Shown piece by piece: positions 35,515-44,086 of a stretch of 64,000 bases of DNA. The stretch lies in NCBI GenBank assembly GCA_965212205.1, contig CBDBUX010000019.1:310001-374000 (forward strand), read 5' to 3'. Within the stretch, counting starts at the first letter, position 1; each line of letters begins with the position of its first letter. This DNA is from JAHEJJ01 sp965212205. GTDB lineage: Bacteria > Bacteroidota > Bacteroidia > Flavobacteriales > Flavobacteriaceae. Under the pieces are notes generated by a model. That model was not told where the DNA came from. It saw only the letters and a program-made list of their open reading frames with translations, and did not search any database. The position numbers were made by a program, and so were the translations under genes.

Positions 35515-35628
35515 AACTTTAATTTTTATTTTGATTTGAACATATCAATTCCGCTCCGGCCCTTTTACAGGGTCGTATTGAAGTGTTAAAAAAGAAAGAG
35601 TGAATAATTACCAGATGTAATTGATCAT

Positions 35629-35736
35629 GTTATCTGCCCCGTTTATTTCGGGATAGAATGTAGCACCTTCTTTGAAAAGAATACAAAGGGTTGCTAAGGC
35701 TTCACCGGGTCTATTCCCTCCACCTTTCTTGATAAC
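35629..35736 (-). ncRNA. SAM-I (S-box) riboswitch upstream of metY
   Basis: The minus strand has the S-box core: GTTATCAAGAAAGGTGGAGG, GACCCGGTGAAGCC, AGCAACC and GGTGCTACATTC. P1 pairs GTTATC (35736-35731) with GATAAC (35634-35629). It is closely similar to the metH element. Downstream, an AU-rich hairpin at 35622-35606 is followed by a pyrimidine-rich tract, but this is a weak terminator at best. Confidence 0.94.
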
Positions 35737-35765
35737 AAAACAGTATTTGCCGGAACTTTAAGGGT

Positions 35766-35773
35766 CAAATATA
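35766..35773 (-). promoter_or_regulatory. Candidate -7 promoter element for the metY operon
   Basis: Minus-strand TATATTTG is an exact match to the TANNTTTG -7 consensus. It lies 30 bases before the SAM-I P1 arm, so the riboswitch would sit near the 5' end of the transcript. No clear TTG is present at the expected -33 distance. Confidence 0.45.
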
Positions 35774-35813
35774 GTTATGGATTTTCTTAATATCCTACTA
35801 ATTGAGTAAAAAA

Positions 35814-37070
35814 TTACAATCCAAAGGCTTTTTTAATATCTTCTACCATGTCTAATTTCTCCCAGGTAAAGAGTTCTACCTCCTTCTCTACCTTCCCATT
35901 ATAGGGCGATTCGAAAGTCTTATTTACCAGTCGGGGTTCCTTGCCCATATGGCCATACGCAGCGGTCTCCCTGTATATCGGATTCCTTAATTTTAATCGG
36001 TCTTCAATGGCAAAAGGTCTCATATCGAACAACTCTGACACTTTCTCAGCGATCTGGCCATCACTTAATTCAACTTTAGCAGTTCCATAGGTGTCCACAA
36101 ATATCGATGTAGGATGGGCCACGCCTATGGCATAGCTAACCTGGACCAGAATTTCATCGGCAACCCCTGCTGCTACAAGGTTCTTTGCAGCATGCCTTGC
36201 GGCATAAGCTGCACTTCGATCGACCTTACTGGGGTCCTTTCCGCTAAAAGCGCCACCACCGTGGGCTCCTTTGCCTCCATAGGTGTCCACGATTATCTTT
36301 CTACCGGTAAGACCTGTATCTCCATGAGGACCTCCAATAACAAATTTGCCTGTTGGGTTGATATGGTATTGTACTTCTTCCGAAAACAGTTGCTGAATAT
36401 TTGGCGGTAATTTCTTCACTACACGCGGGATGAGGATATGTATGATATCCTTTTTGATTTTATCGAGCATCCTTTCGTCATCGCTATCAAAATCATCGTG
36501 CTGGGTAGATACCACAATAGTATCGATCCGCTGCGGAACATGGTCATCTGAATACTCCAGGGTAACCTGGGCCTTTGCATCCGGCCTGAGATATGCCATA
36601 TCTTTGGCCTCTCTTCTAAGCAGCGCCAGTTCCTGCAGGATTTTGTGGGAGATATCGAGAGCTACAGGCATATAATTAGCACTTTCCACCGTAGCATAAC
36701 CGAACATCATCCCCTGGTCGCCGGCACCTTGTTCTTCTTTGGTTTCCCTTTCGACCCCCTGATTGATCTCTGCAGACTGTTCATGAATGAGAGAGATAAT
36801 TCCGCAAGAATCACCGCTGAATTTATATTCGGCCTTGGTATAACCAATTTCGTTGATCACTTCACGTGTAACAGCCTGTAGGTCGAGATAAGTGTTACTT
36901 TTAACCTCACCGGCCAGAATCACCTGTCCTGTGGTTACCATGGTCTCGCAGGCTACTTTACTGCCAGGGTCGAACGCAAGAAAATTATCTAAGAGTGCAT
37001 CGCTGATCTGATCTGCAATTTTATCGGGATGACCCTCGCTGACCGATTCTGATGTAAAGAGATACGCCAT
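35814..37070 (-). CDS. metK: S-adenosylmethionine synthetase
   Basis: MetK makes SAM from methionine and ATP. The 418 residues hold the hallmark GHPDKIADQISDAL near the N-terminus, GAGDQGMMFGYA (about 116-127) and GGAFSGKDPSKVDRSAAYAARH (about 270-291). It is longer than the E. coli enzyme (384) owing to inserted segments common in Bacteroidota. The SAM-II-type element in its leader means it is probably shut down by its own product, separately from the SAM-I-controlled biosynthetic genes. Confidence 0.96.
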   Translation of the reverse strand: MAYLFTSESVSEGHPDKIADQISDALLDNFLAFDPGSKVACETMVTTGQVILAGEVKSNTYLDLQAVTREVINEIGYTKAEYKFSGDSCGIISLIHEQSAEINQGVERETKEEQGAGDQGMMFGYATVESANYMPVALDISHKILQELALLRREAKDMAYLRPDAKAQVTLEYSDDHVPQRIDTIVVSTQHDDFDSDDERMLDKIKKDIIHILIPRVVKKLPPNIQQLFSEEVQYHINPTGKFVIGGPHGDTGLTGRKIIVDTYGGKGAHGGGAFSGKDPSKVDRSAAYAARHAAKNLVAAGVADEILVQVSYAIGVAHPTSIFVDTYGTAKVELSDGQIAEKVSELFDMRPFAIEDRLKLRNPIYRETAAYGHMGKEPRLVNKTFESPYNGKVEKEVELFTWEKLDMVEDIKKAFGL

Positions 37071-37139
37071 AAATTATTTTTCGAAATTAATCAGACCGAC
37101 TAAACCAAGCTAAAGAGGAGACCATTCTTAAGGGGAAGC

Positions 37140-37195
37140 AGTGGCTGCTTTAGCATTTTTAAAGAGGTTGCAATCAGTCAAATCCATCCTCTACA
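37140..37195 (-). ncRNA. SAM-II-type riboswitch upstream of metK
   Basis: Minus-strand P1 AGAGG (37192-37188) pairs with CCTCT (37167-37163). Between them lies GATTTGACTGATTGCAA. After P1 comes TTAAAAATGCTAAAGCAG. The GATTT, ATTGCAA and GCTAAA blocks in this order and spacing are the SAM-II aptamer signature. A pseudoknot could form between the loop CTG and the 3' CAG. The fold is unrelated to the SAM-I elements at 24453 and 35629. The class is best known from Alphaproteobacteria, with some Bacteroidota. Confidence 0.85.
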
Positions 37196-37204
37196 ATGGG
37201 TCGT

Positions 37205-37212
37205 CAAAAATA
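37205..37212 (-). promoter_or_regulatory. Candidate -7 promoter element for metK
   Basis: Minus-strand TATTTTTG matches TANNTTTG exactly. It would start transcription near 37198, right at the 5' edge of the SAM-II aptamer. No clear -33 TTG is visible, so support comes mainly from position. Confidence 0.45.
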
Positions 37213-37352
37213 CATATTTAACAAAGAAATAAAAATTCTGCATCGTTTTAATTATCTGGTGTATTTCATCAACTATTTTTTCGCGGTGCGAAGATACTTT
37301 GTATATTGTGTTCCCTATAAAAATCTACACTAACCATAAAGGACCACATTTT

Positions 37353-37967
37353 ATGCACATAGCGGTTGCGGGGAATATAGGGGCCGGTAAGACCACCTTA
37401 ACAGAGCTGCTTGCCAAACACTACAGATGGGAAGCTCATTATGAAGATGTTGTGGACAACCCCTATCTTGATGATTTTTACAATCAGATGGAACGATGGA
37501 GTTTTAATCTGCAGATCTATTTCCTCAATAGTCGCTATAGACAGATCCTTAAAATCCGAGAAACCGGCAAGAATGTCATTCAGGATCGCACAATCTATGA
37601 GGATGCTCATATTTTTGCGCCCAACCTTCACGCCATGGGGCTGATGACCAACAGGGATTTTAGCAACTATACCGGGTTGTTCGAACTCATGGAACAATTG
37701 GTACAACCCCCAGATCTTCTGATCTATCTAAGAAGTACAATATCTAACCTGGTTCAACAAATTCATAAGAGGGGCCGGGACTATGAAAACTCGATTTCGA
37801 TCGACTACCTCAGCCGTTTAAATGAGCGATACGAGGCCTGGGCCCATGGATATGAAAAGGGCAAACTCCTGATCATAGATGTGGATAAACTCGATTTTGT
37901 AGACAACCCGGAACATTTGGGCGAGGTCATCAATAAAATCGATGCGGAAATCCACGGTCTCTTTTAA
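37353..37967 (+). CDS. Deoxynucleoside kinase
   Basis: The 204-residue P-loop kinase of the dGK/dCK family begins MHIAVAGNIGAGKTTLTELLA (Walker A GNIGAGKTT). It has the substrate-region DRTIYEDAHIFA (ERS/DRS-like) at about 82-93 and the lid motif IHKRGRDYE near 135. It phosphorylates deoxynucleosides for salvage; which base it prefers is not clear. The frame is open upstream to 37299, but the P-loop position fixes the ATG at 37353. It diverges from metK. Confidence 0.88.
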   Translation: MHIAVAGNIGAGKTTLTELLAKHYRWEAHYEDVVDNPYLDDFYNQMERWSFNLQIYFLNSRYRQILKIRETGKNVIQDRTIYEDAHIFAPNLHAMGLMTNRDFSNYTGLFELMEQLVQPPDLLIYLRSTISNLVQQIHKRGRDYENSISIDYLSRLNERYEAWAHGYEKGKLLIIDVDKLDFVDNPEHLGEVINKIDAEIHGLF

Positions 37968-38127
37968 TTCTTTAAAAAGTGTACTACAGCTACCGTAGCC
38001 ATTACACTCATTCAAAACTCTAGTTCACTCATTATCGGTTTTATATCGTGTTTTAAGAACATAGATTTAGGTAATAATCTATTCCACCGGCATCGAGCCA
38101 CCAGTTGGAGTACTAAATCAATGTTTT

Positions 38128-38832
38128 ATGGAACCGAAAAAGTATGCCAAGCATAATATCAATCGAAACTCCCCGCTCTATTTTAGCCTGGGTCTAACCC
38201 TGGTTCTTCTGATGACTTATATCGCACTGGAATGGAAGAGCTATGGGTCGGCATCGGAGTGGGATCATAGTATCCTGATACAGGAAAATTCTATTGAAGA
38301 AGCTCCTGTCGTTATCAAAATACCTAAAATACTTCCTCAAAAGAAAATTCAAACGCCTCCTCTGATCATAATAAAGGAAGATGATGAGGTAATAGATGAA
38401 ACGCCTATCGAATCCTCGGAAAGTGACATTAATAGTGAAATAGTACCCATCGACAGTATTTCGGTACTAGAAGAAATCGAAGACGAGATCATCGATTTTA
38501 TTCTGATCGAAGAAGTCCCCATATTTCCTGGTTGTGAAGATTCGAAAGATAAAAGAGCTTGTTTTCAGGCGATGATGATCAAGCATGTCAATAAAAACTT
38601 TCGCTATCCGGAATCGGCTATTGAAATGGGCCTGGAGGGCAGAGTGTTTATACAGTTCACCATCCAAAAAGATGGAAGTATTGGCGATATTAAAATGCGG
38701 GGGCCAGATAGAATTCTGGAAACCGAGGCGGTAAGGATAATTAAAAAACTTCCACAGATGACACCGGGTAAGCAAAGGGGTAAAAATGTTCGTGTTCCTT
38801 TTACGATGCCGATTGTTTTCAGATTACAATAG
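38128..38832 (+). CDS. TonB-family energy transducer
   Basis: The 234-residue protein has a short cytosolic start, one transmembrane helix at about 17-35 (YFSLGLTLVLLMTYIALEW), an acidic periplasmic stretch (about 70-135) and a TonB C-terminal domain (about 165-234: FRYPESAIEMGLEGRVFIQFTI, ending VRVPFTMPIVFRL). The YPESAIEMGLEGRV stretch is the usual TonB_C start. It would couple the inner-membrane proton gradient to an outer membrane receptor. The ExbB/ExbD partners are not in this window. Confidence 0.9.
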   Translation: MEPKKYAKHNINRNSPLYFSLGLTLVLLMTYIALEWKSYGSASEWDHSILIQENSIEEAPVVIKIPKILPQKKIQTPPLIIIKEDDEVIDETPIESSESDINSEIVPIDSISVLEEIEDEIIDFILIEEVPIFPGCEDSKDKRACFQAMMIKHVNKNFRYPESAIEMGLEGRVFIQFTIQKDGSIGDIKMRGPDRILETEAVRIIKKLPQMTPGKQRGKNVRVPFTMPIVFRLQ

Positions 38833-38842
38833 TCATAAAAAA

Positions 38843-38863
38843 ACCCCGCCAAATCGGCGGGGT
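38843..38863. terminator. Bidirectional intrinsic terminator between tonB and the pyrophosphatase
   Basis: CCCCGCC (38844-38850) and GGCGGGG (38856-38862), extended by a flanking A-T pair, form a strong GC-rich stem with a five-base loop. The minus strand follows it with seven U (ending the pyrophosphatase transcript). The plus strand follows it with a weaker TCTTATAAATTT tail for the TonB gene. Confidence 0.88.
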
Positions 38864-38886
38864 CTTATAAATTTAATCTGCTCAGT

Positions 38887-41235
38887 TTATCTCTTTTCCA
38901 AAGCTGTGGTTTCCGCTTTGATTTCAGATTCAGATATTTTGATATCGGTCTCTGTCTCAGCATCGATCGTATTTGATGCTACTACCTGATATTCTACCGC
39001 CGACGCATCGTTTTGAGATACCATCTCTGCATCTACCATTTCAACTTTTTGGTTTTCTTCTTCAACCCGACTCTCATTGTAGGCGGTTAAAGTTTCTGAA
39101 GAAAGTGCAATACTGGGTGCAATTACCAGAGCTACTACAGACATTAATTTCAAAAGTATATTCAATGAAGGCCCTGAAGTATCTTTAAAAGGATCTCCCA
39201 CTGTATCGCCAACTACTGCTGCTTTATGAGCGTCTGTTCCTTTTCGCCCCTGCTCTTCTATCATTTTCTTGGCATTGTCCCATGCACCTCCCGCATTGGA
39301 CTGAAAAATCGCCATCAATACCCCGGCGGTGGTTACCCCAGCCAGAAGACCACCTAGCATTTCCGCGCCACCGATAAATCCTACGGCTACGGGAACAGCG
39401 ATCGCTAATAACCCAGGTAAGACCATTTCTTTGATCGATGCTTTGGTGGAGATCTCCACACATTTCTGATATTCTGCTTTCCCATCGGCTGCGTCAAAGA
39501 TCTTTCTATCTTCTTCTGAGGCCTTAGACATATCAGAATCATATTTATTCATCACAACCAAAGCGTTTTTAAGTTCAGGAATATCCCTGAACTGCCTTCT
39601 TACTTCCTCGATCATCGCCATGGCCGCCCGTCCTACAGCGCCCATCGAAAGGGCTGAAAAAACGAAGGGAAGCATACCTCCTACCAGAAGGCCTGCCATA
39701 ATATCGGGTCGTGACACATCTATAGTTTTTACGTTTGCCGTTTGCATAAATGCGGCGAACAAGGCTAACGCTGTTAAGGCCGCCGAACCGATGGCAAATC
39801 CTTTTCCGATGGCTGCAGTGGTATTCCCGACAGCGTCGAGTTTATCAGTCCTTTCTCTTACCTCCTTAGGTAATTCCGACATCTCGGCGATTCCTCCGGC
39901 ATTGTCTGAGATCGGTCCGTAGGCATCTACCGCTAATTGAATACCTGTATTGGCCAGCATCCCTACAGCGGCAATCGCTATTCCGTAGAGACCTGCGAAG
40001 TAATGTGATATAAGAATTGCCGCGGCAATCAATAGAATAGGAATAGCTGTAGACATCATACCTACACCCAAACCAGCAATGATGTTTGTGGCCGATCCGG
40101 TTTCAGACTGTCGTACTATACCATTTACAGGTTTAGTGCCTGTTCCTGTATAATATTCGGTTACCTTACCGATTAGCAAACCAGCGGAAAGTCCGGCAAT
40201 AGTTGCCCAAAAAACACCCATAGATGAATATTCATTTCCCGCGATGACCCAGCTCTCTGGTAACATCTCTGCAATAATAAAGTAGGAAGCGGCCACGGTA
40301 AGAATAGCAGATCCGAACTCCCCAACATTCAGTGCTTTATGAGGTGACCCGCCGTCTTTTACCTTTACGAAAAAAGTCCCTATAATGGACATGACAATTC
40401 CGGCTGCTGCCAGCGCCAGTGGTAACAGAACTGCTCCCAGTCCGTCGAATGAAGCTCCGAATTCAGGCAAAGCGACAAAAGCGGCACCAAGTACCATAGT
40501 ACCGATAATAGAACCGACATACGATTCAAAAAGATCGGCACCCATACCGGCAACATCTCCAACATTATCACCTACATTATCTGCAATTGTAGCCGGGTTT
40601 AACGGATGGTCTTCAGGAATACCGGCTTCTACTTTACCAACGAGATCGGCACCTACATCGGCTGCCTTTGTGTAAATTCCGCCACCTACACGGGCGAACA
40701 AGGCAATAGATGAAGCTCCGAGCGAAAATCCGGAGAGTACATTGAGTACTTCACCTATATTCCAACCCTGACCACTATAGATAAAGAACAAGCCACTAAG
40801 TCCGAGGACACCAAGTCCAACGACACCCATTCCCATTACAGAACCACCTGCGAAAGCTACTTCAAGTGCCTGACCTAATGAATTTCTTGCGGCATTCGTT
40901 GTACGTACATTGGCCTTAGTTGCCACTTTCATTCCTATAAAACCAGCGAGGGCCGAACAAATGGCCCCGACGATGAAAGAAACAGCAACCAGCCCATTGG
41001 AACCTTCTTCCGATGAACCTTTGAAATACAGCAATATGGCTACAGCAATAACAAAAATGGAAAGTATTTTGTATTCTGCTTTTAAGAACGACATCGCGCC
41101 GTCGGAAATGTTTTTGGCTATTCTTGCCATTTTATCATCTCCTACCTCCTGTTTAGTTACCCAAATGTTTTTAAACAGGACAAACAAGAGTGCCAAAACA
41201 CCAAATGCTGGTAAAAAGTCTATGAAAAGTTCCAT
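38887..41235 (-). CDS. hppA: Membrane-bound ion-translocating pyrophosphatase
   Basis: This polytopic enzyme hydrolyses pyrophosphate and pumps protons or sodium. The 782 residues include GGIYTKAADVGADLVGKVEA and the DNVGDNVGD catalytic motif (both near 190-225), and the C-terminal Asp-rich site around KAAVVGDTVGDPFKDTSGPS. The GNTTAAIGKGF motif has Ala rather than Lys at the potassium-determining position, pointing to the potassium-stimulated clade, which contains both sodium and proton pumps. The last about 70 residues form an acidic Glu/Ala/Thr tail that most family members lack. Confidence 0.94.
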   Translation of the reverse strand: MELFIDFLPAFGVLALLFVLFKNIWVTKQEVGDDKMARIAKNISDGAMSFLKAEYKILSIFVIAVAILLYFKGSSEEGSNGLVAVSFIVGAICSALAGFIGMKVATKANVRTTNAARNSLGQALEVAFAGGSVMGMGVVGLGVLGLSGLFFIYSGQGWNIGEVLNVLSGFSLGASSIALFARVGGGIYTKAADVGADLVGKVEAGIPEDHPLNPATIADNVGDNVGDVAGMGADLFESYVGSIIGTMVLGAAFVALPEFGASFDGLGAVLLPLALAAAGIVMSIIGTFFVKVKDGGSPHKALNVGEFGSAILTVAASYFIIAEMLPESWVIAGNEYSSMGVFWATIAGLSAGLLIGKVTEYYTGTGTKPVNGIVRQSETGSATNIIAGLGVGMMSTAIPILLIAAAILISHYFAGLYGIAIAAVGMLANTGIQLAVDAYGPISDNAGGIAEMSELPKEVRERTDKLDAVGNTTAAIGKGFAIGSAALTALALFAAFMQTANVKTIDVSRPDIMAGLLVGGMLPFVFSALSMGAVGRAAMAMIEEVRRQFRDIPELKNALVVMNKYDSDMSKASEEDRKIFDAADGKAEYQKCVEISTKASIKEMVLPGLLAIAVPVAVGFIGGAEMLGGLLAGVTTAGVLMAIFQSNAGGAWDNAKKMIEEQGRKGTDAHKAAVVGDTVGDPFKDTSGPSLNILLKLMSVVALVIAPSIALSSETLTAYNESRVEEENQKVEMVDAEMVSQNDASAVEYQVVASNTIDAETETDIKISESEIKAETTALEKR

Positions 41236-41268
41236 ATATAAAGTTTAATTAGGTTTTAAAAACGGCTG

Positions 41269-41297
41269 CAAAAGTAGTAAAATGCATTTAGAATCAA
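41269..41297 (-). promoter_or_regulatory. Candidate promoter of the membrane pyrophosphatase
   Basis: On the minus strand TTG (41297-41295) and TACTTTTG (41276-41269) are 18 bases apart, an exact match to the flavobacterial TTG-N17-23-TANNTTTG pattern. Transcription would start near 41262, about 27 bases before the ATG. This is the best promoter match in the window. The rest of the 200-base gap up to 41435 shows nothing else. Confidence 0.7.
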
Positions 41298-41435
41298 AAA
41301 GGTATTTTACCTTCTGCATGTCACTTTGATCGCTTAATGCGAGATAATGGATTTTTGGTAATTGTAATTCGCTCAGATCAATTTCTATGACATTGAATAT
41401 CATTGTATTGAACAATTTAGAAGGCGATTACAAAT

Positions 41436-43934
41436 TCAGAAACTAAATCCAAAGGTACCTTTGATACTAAAATCACGTGCACTGGGATCATCGAGGTAGT
41501 TCCCGCGGAAATTAAAATCGATTCTGAATATTTTAAAGATATTCCCTATGCCAAAGGAATATTCCCAGTAGATCTCATCTGTAGGGGCCACTAAGGGGAT
41601 ATTTGTCGGGGTGTTCAGGATTTTGTTCTCATCCGAGAGCTCACCCCAGGCACCTCGCAGACCGATAATCTCACGAAGATTCAATTTTCTGATACCCGGA
41701 ATCCTGGAGAATAATCTGCCGTTGAAATTATGTTCCAAATGCAAGGTCGCATAAGTGTCGGTGACAAATTCATAAAAATCCAGATTTGGAAACGTATTGT
41801 AGATGGTCCAAATGGTTTGGTTACCAGGTATTACACTAAGTAACCCCAAAGGGACTGCTCCGAAGGTCTTACCAACCTCAAGTGTGCTATACAACCGGCC
41901 AAACCCTCCAATCTTCCATGGCTGATGAAACGATAATTGTATCTTTTCATATTCAAAATCGCTCTCGAAAAATCCCTTTAGACCCTTGGTATAGTTAACA
42001 ACAAAGGTGCTGTAGTCGAAGTTGATGTCCCGTCGTTCAACGCCATAACCGATGGTTCTTTTATTTGGAGTATATATAAGGGTGGTATTGATGTCGAATT
42101 GGTCGATCTCAGAAGAAATACCTGTGGGGGAATCAGGATCGATATAATCAAGGCTGAACGAATCAGGTAAAGCCGAACTCAAACTACGAAAGGAACCTCC
42201 AAACCGAATCCTGAGATTGGTCCACGGTTCTACTTCTGCATGCAGTGTACTCAGGTCGATATTGGTAAGTCTGTTGTTAGATCCTACGGTAAATAGTGCA
42301 GAGGAGGCCACACTGCGTCCGAGAACATCGGTCGTAGAGGTCAGGTTGATACCCAACTGTTCTATATCCCGCCGGTTTCCACCCGATAGAATAAGCCTGA
42401 TATCCTTATCGAGCAGCCATTTTCCCGAGAACCCGTGCTTAAACTTTTTGTCCTTAAATCCATAGGCAAGGTAACCCTCCAAACGCCACGGATCGTTCTG
42501 ACCAAAAAAAGTTCTGGCACCACCGCGCAGTCTGATTCCTTCTGCTTCGTTAAAACCTACTGTGCTGTAGAGATCCCCGATGTCGATATTCCATTTATCG
42601 ATCTCTATATATCCCGATTCGAGAATACTCACCAGATTATAATAAGTATTGAATTTTGGGACGGTTTTTAAGGTGTCCAGTAATTTGTATATGCCCTGTT
42701 CATCGCGGTTGAGCGATTCCAACCTGCTGTTGTTCCAAAAAGTACTGTCTCTTTGAAATACCCTAGGGTCGTATGGATTGGCCTTTTGCTTATAAAACTC
42801 TTTTGGTTTTCGCACATTAAATCTATGGTTGTCATAAACTGTAGTGCGTTTGCCATAAATACCCTTAGATTCCTCTTTTTTGGTTAGACTGAAATCGCTC
42901 AGCATATAATCGCGTTTCAAGAGAAATACGGAATCGTTTAAAACTTCGAATTCCTGCTCGATATAGATTTCCTTCACCCAGTTGATATTGGCGCTCTTGG
43001 TGACTTCCAGGTTGATCTTTTTAATAGCATAGGTAGTGTCATTGACCCAGAAATCTCCCTTAAAGGTGAGTTCACTTTTCCTTCGGGGGTAGTAGATAAT
43101 ATGATAACACCACTTATTGTCGATAAATGCACTGTCGGTGAGAATATAGTTATAGGTGTCGACACCGGTTTTAGACAGCGGACTGGTAAAGCTCTTATCG
43201 AAAAATTTGAGATAGTTATTATATATATCGTAATCTGAATAAAGGTCCTTAACAAATCCAATGATCGCCTGGTTGCTGCTAAAACCAGAATTTTTGTTCC
43301 CCAGCACATCTTCTTTCTTCGCATTGGTCTGGTTGTCACCGTAGACCTTGCTAGCTGTTTCGTTAAGAAATATGGGCAGATAGGTTTTTCCGGTGATCCT
43401 CGAGGTATCGAGATCTTCAAAGACAAATTCGAGGCCCTTGAATAGCTTACTCTGCATCATGGCACTGTCTATAGAATTCAGATCGAACTGAACTTTCTCG
43501 TACTTATCATATTCATATTGATCGAACATTCTAAGTCCATTTATCTTTTTTCGAGCCCATATTTTTTTGAGAATATCCACTGCAGGATTATTCTTTTTGG
43601 GTTGTTTACCTACATAAACCACTACCTCATCGAGCTGTGTTCCAGGTTCCAGTACAACGGCCAGATTGTAGGTAGCTGTCTTAACCAAGGGTATTTCACG
43701 GGTCTGATATCCCACAAAAGAAACGGACAAAACAGTATATCGTACCTCAGATTCGAGATAAAACAAACCGTCTTCATTGGTCACAGTACCCTCTGTAGAA
43801 TTCTTAAAGATTACATTGGCAAAGGCAACCGGATCACCTTCCTGATCGATAACCTTACCCCCAACCTTTGTCTGGGAGAAGGCCGATATGGTAATGAGCA
43901 AGAAAAAAATAAGCCTGAAATACTTCATGGGCAT
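41436..43934 (-). CDS. DUF5686 outer membrane protein with N-terminal carboxypeptidase-regulatory-like domain
   Basis: The 832-residue protein has a signal peptide (cut near AFSQTK). A carboxypeptidase-regulatory-like/CarboxypepD domain follows at about 22-105 (VGGKVIDQEGDPVAFANVIFKNS, VSFVGYQTREIPL). The long DUF5686 region (about 115-830) has many amphipathic strands and ends in an aromatic-rich ISFG-like terminus (FSIKGTFGFSF), as expected for an outer membrane barrel. It is common in Flavobacteriia; function is unknown. A start four residues later (MKYFRL) is possible. Confidence 0.88.
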   Translation of the reverse strand: MPMKYFRLIFFLLITISAFSQTKVGGKVIDQEGDPVAFANVIFKNSTEGTVTNEDGLFYLESEVRYTVLSVSFVGYQTREIPLVKTATYNLAVVLEPGTQLDEVVVYVGKQPKKNNPAVDILKKIWARKKINGLRMFDQYEYDKYEKVQFDLNSIDSAMMQSKLFKGLEFVFEDLDTSRITGKTYLPIFLNETASKVYGDNQTNAKKEDVLGNKNSGFSSNQAIIGFVKDLYSDYDIYNNYLKFFDKSFTSPLSKTGVDTYNYILTDSAFIDNKWCYHIIYYPRRKSELTFKGDFWVNDTTYAIKKINLEVTKSANINWVKEIYIEQEFEVLNDSVFLLKRDYMLSDFSLTKKEESKGIYGKRTTVYDNHRFNVRKPKEFYKQKANPYDPRVFQRDSTFWNNSRLESLNRDEQGIYKLLDTLKTVPKFNTYYNLVSILESGYIEIDKWNIDIGDLYSTVGFNEAEGIRLRGGARTFFGQNDPWRLEGYLAYGFKDKKFKHGFSGKWLLDKDIRLILSGGNRRDIEQLGINLTSTTDVLGRSVASSALFTVGSNNRLTNIDLSTLHAEVEPWTNLRIRFGGSFRSLSSALPDSFSLDYIDPDSPTGISSEIDQFDINTTLIYTPNKRTIGYGVERRDINFDYSTFVVNYTKGLKGFFESDFEYEKIQLSFHQPWKIGGFGRLYSTLEVGKTFGAVPLGLLSVIPGNQTIWTIYNTFPNLDFYEFVTDTYATLHLEHNFNGRLFSRIPGIRKLNLREIIGLRGAWGELSDENKILNTPTNIPLVAPTDEIYWEYSFGIGNIFKIFRIDFNFRGNYLDDPSARDFSIKGTFGFSF

Positions 43935-44086
43935 TTATCATGGCAACTTCGACGATGACCTGAGCCTGATACCTGTCAGAATTTGGGAGATCGGAAAAGA
44001 TTAATGGGTAGTTGTAGGTCGTATGAAGGTCCTTTTAGACGTTTATCACTTTGTCGGGATATCGTTTATAGCTTTACAAAATGCTA

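Noticed and set aside
35608..35628. A seven-codon mini-frame (MINYIW) right after the metY SAM-I riboswitch
   Set aside because: It holds one Met only (the start), is very short and coincides with an AU-rich hairpin. There is no sign it acts as a leader peptide.
37300..37320. A promoter for the deoxynucleoside kinase at TACTTTG
   Set aside because: It has only one base between TA and TTTG, so it does not match TANNTTTG, and no -33 TTG is at the right distance.
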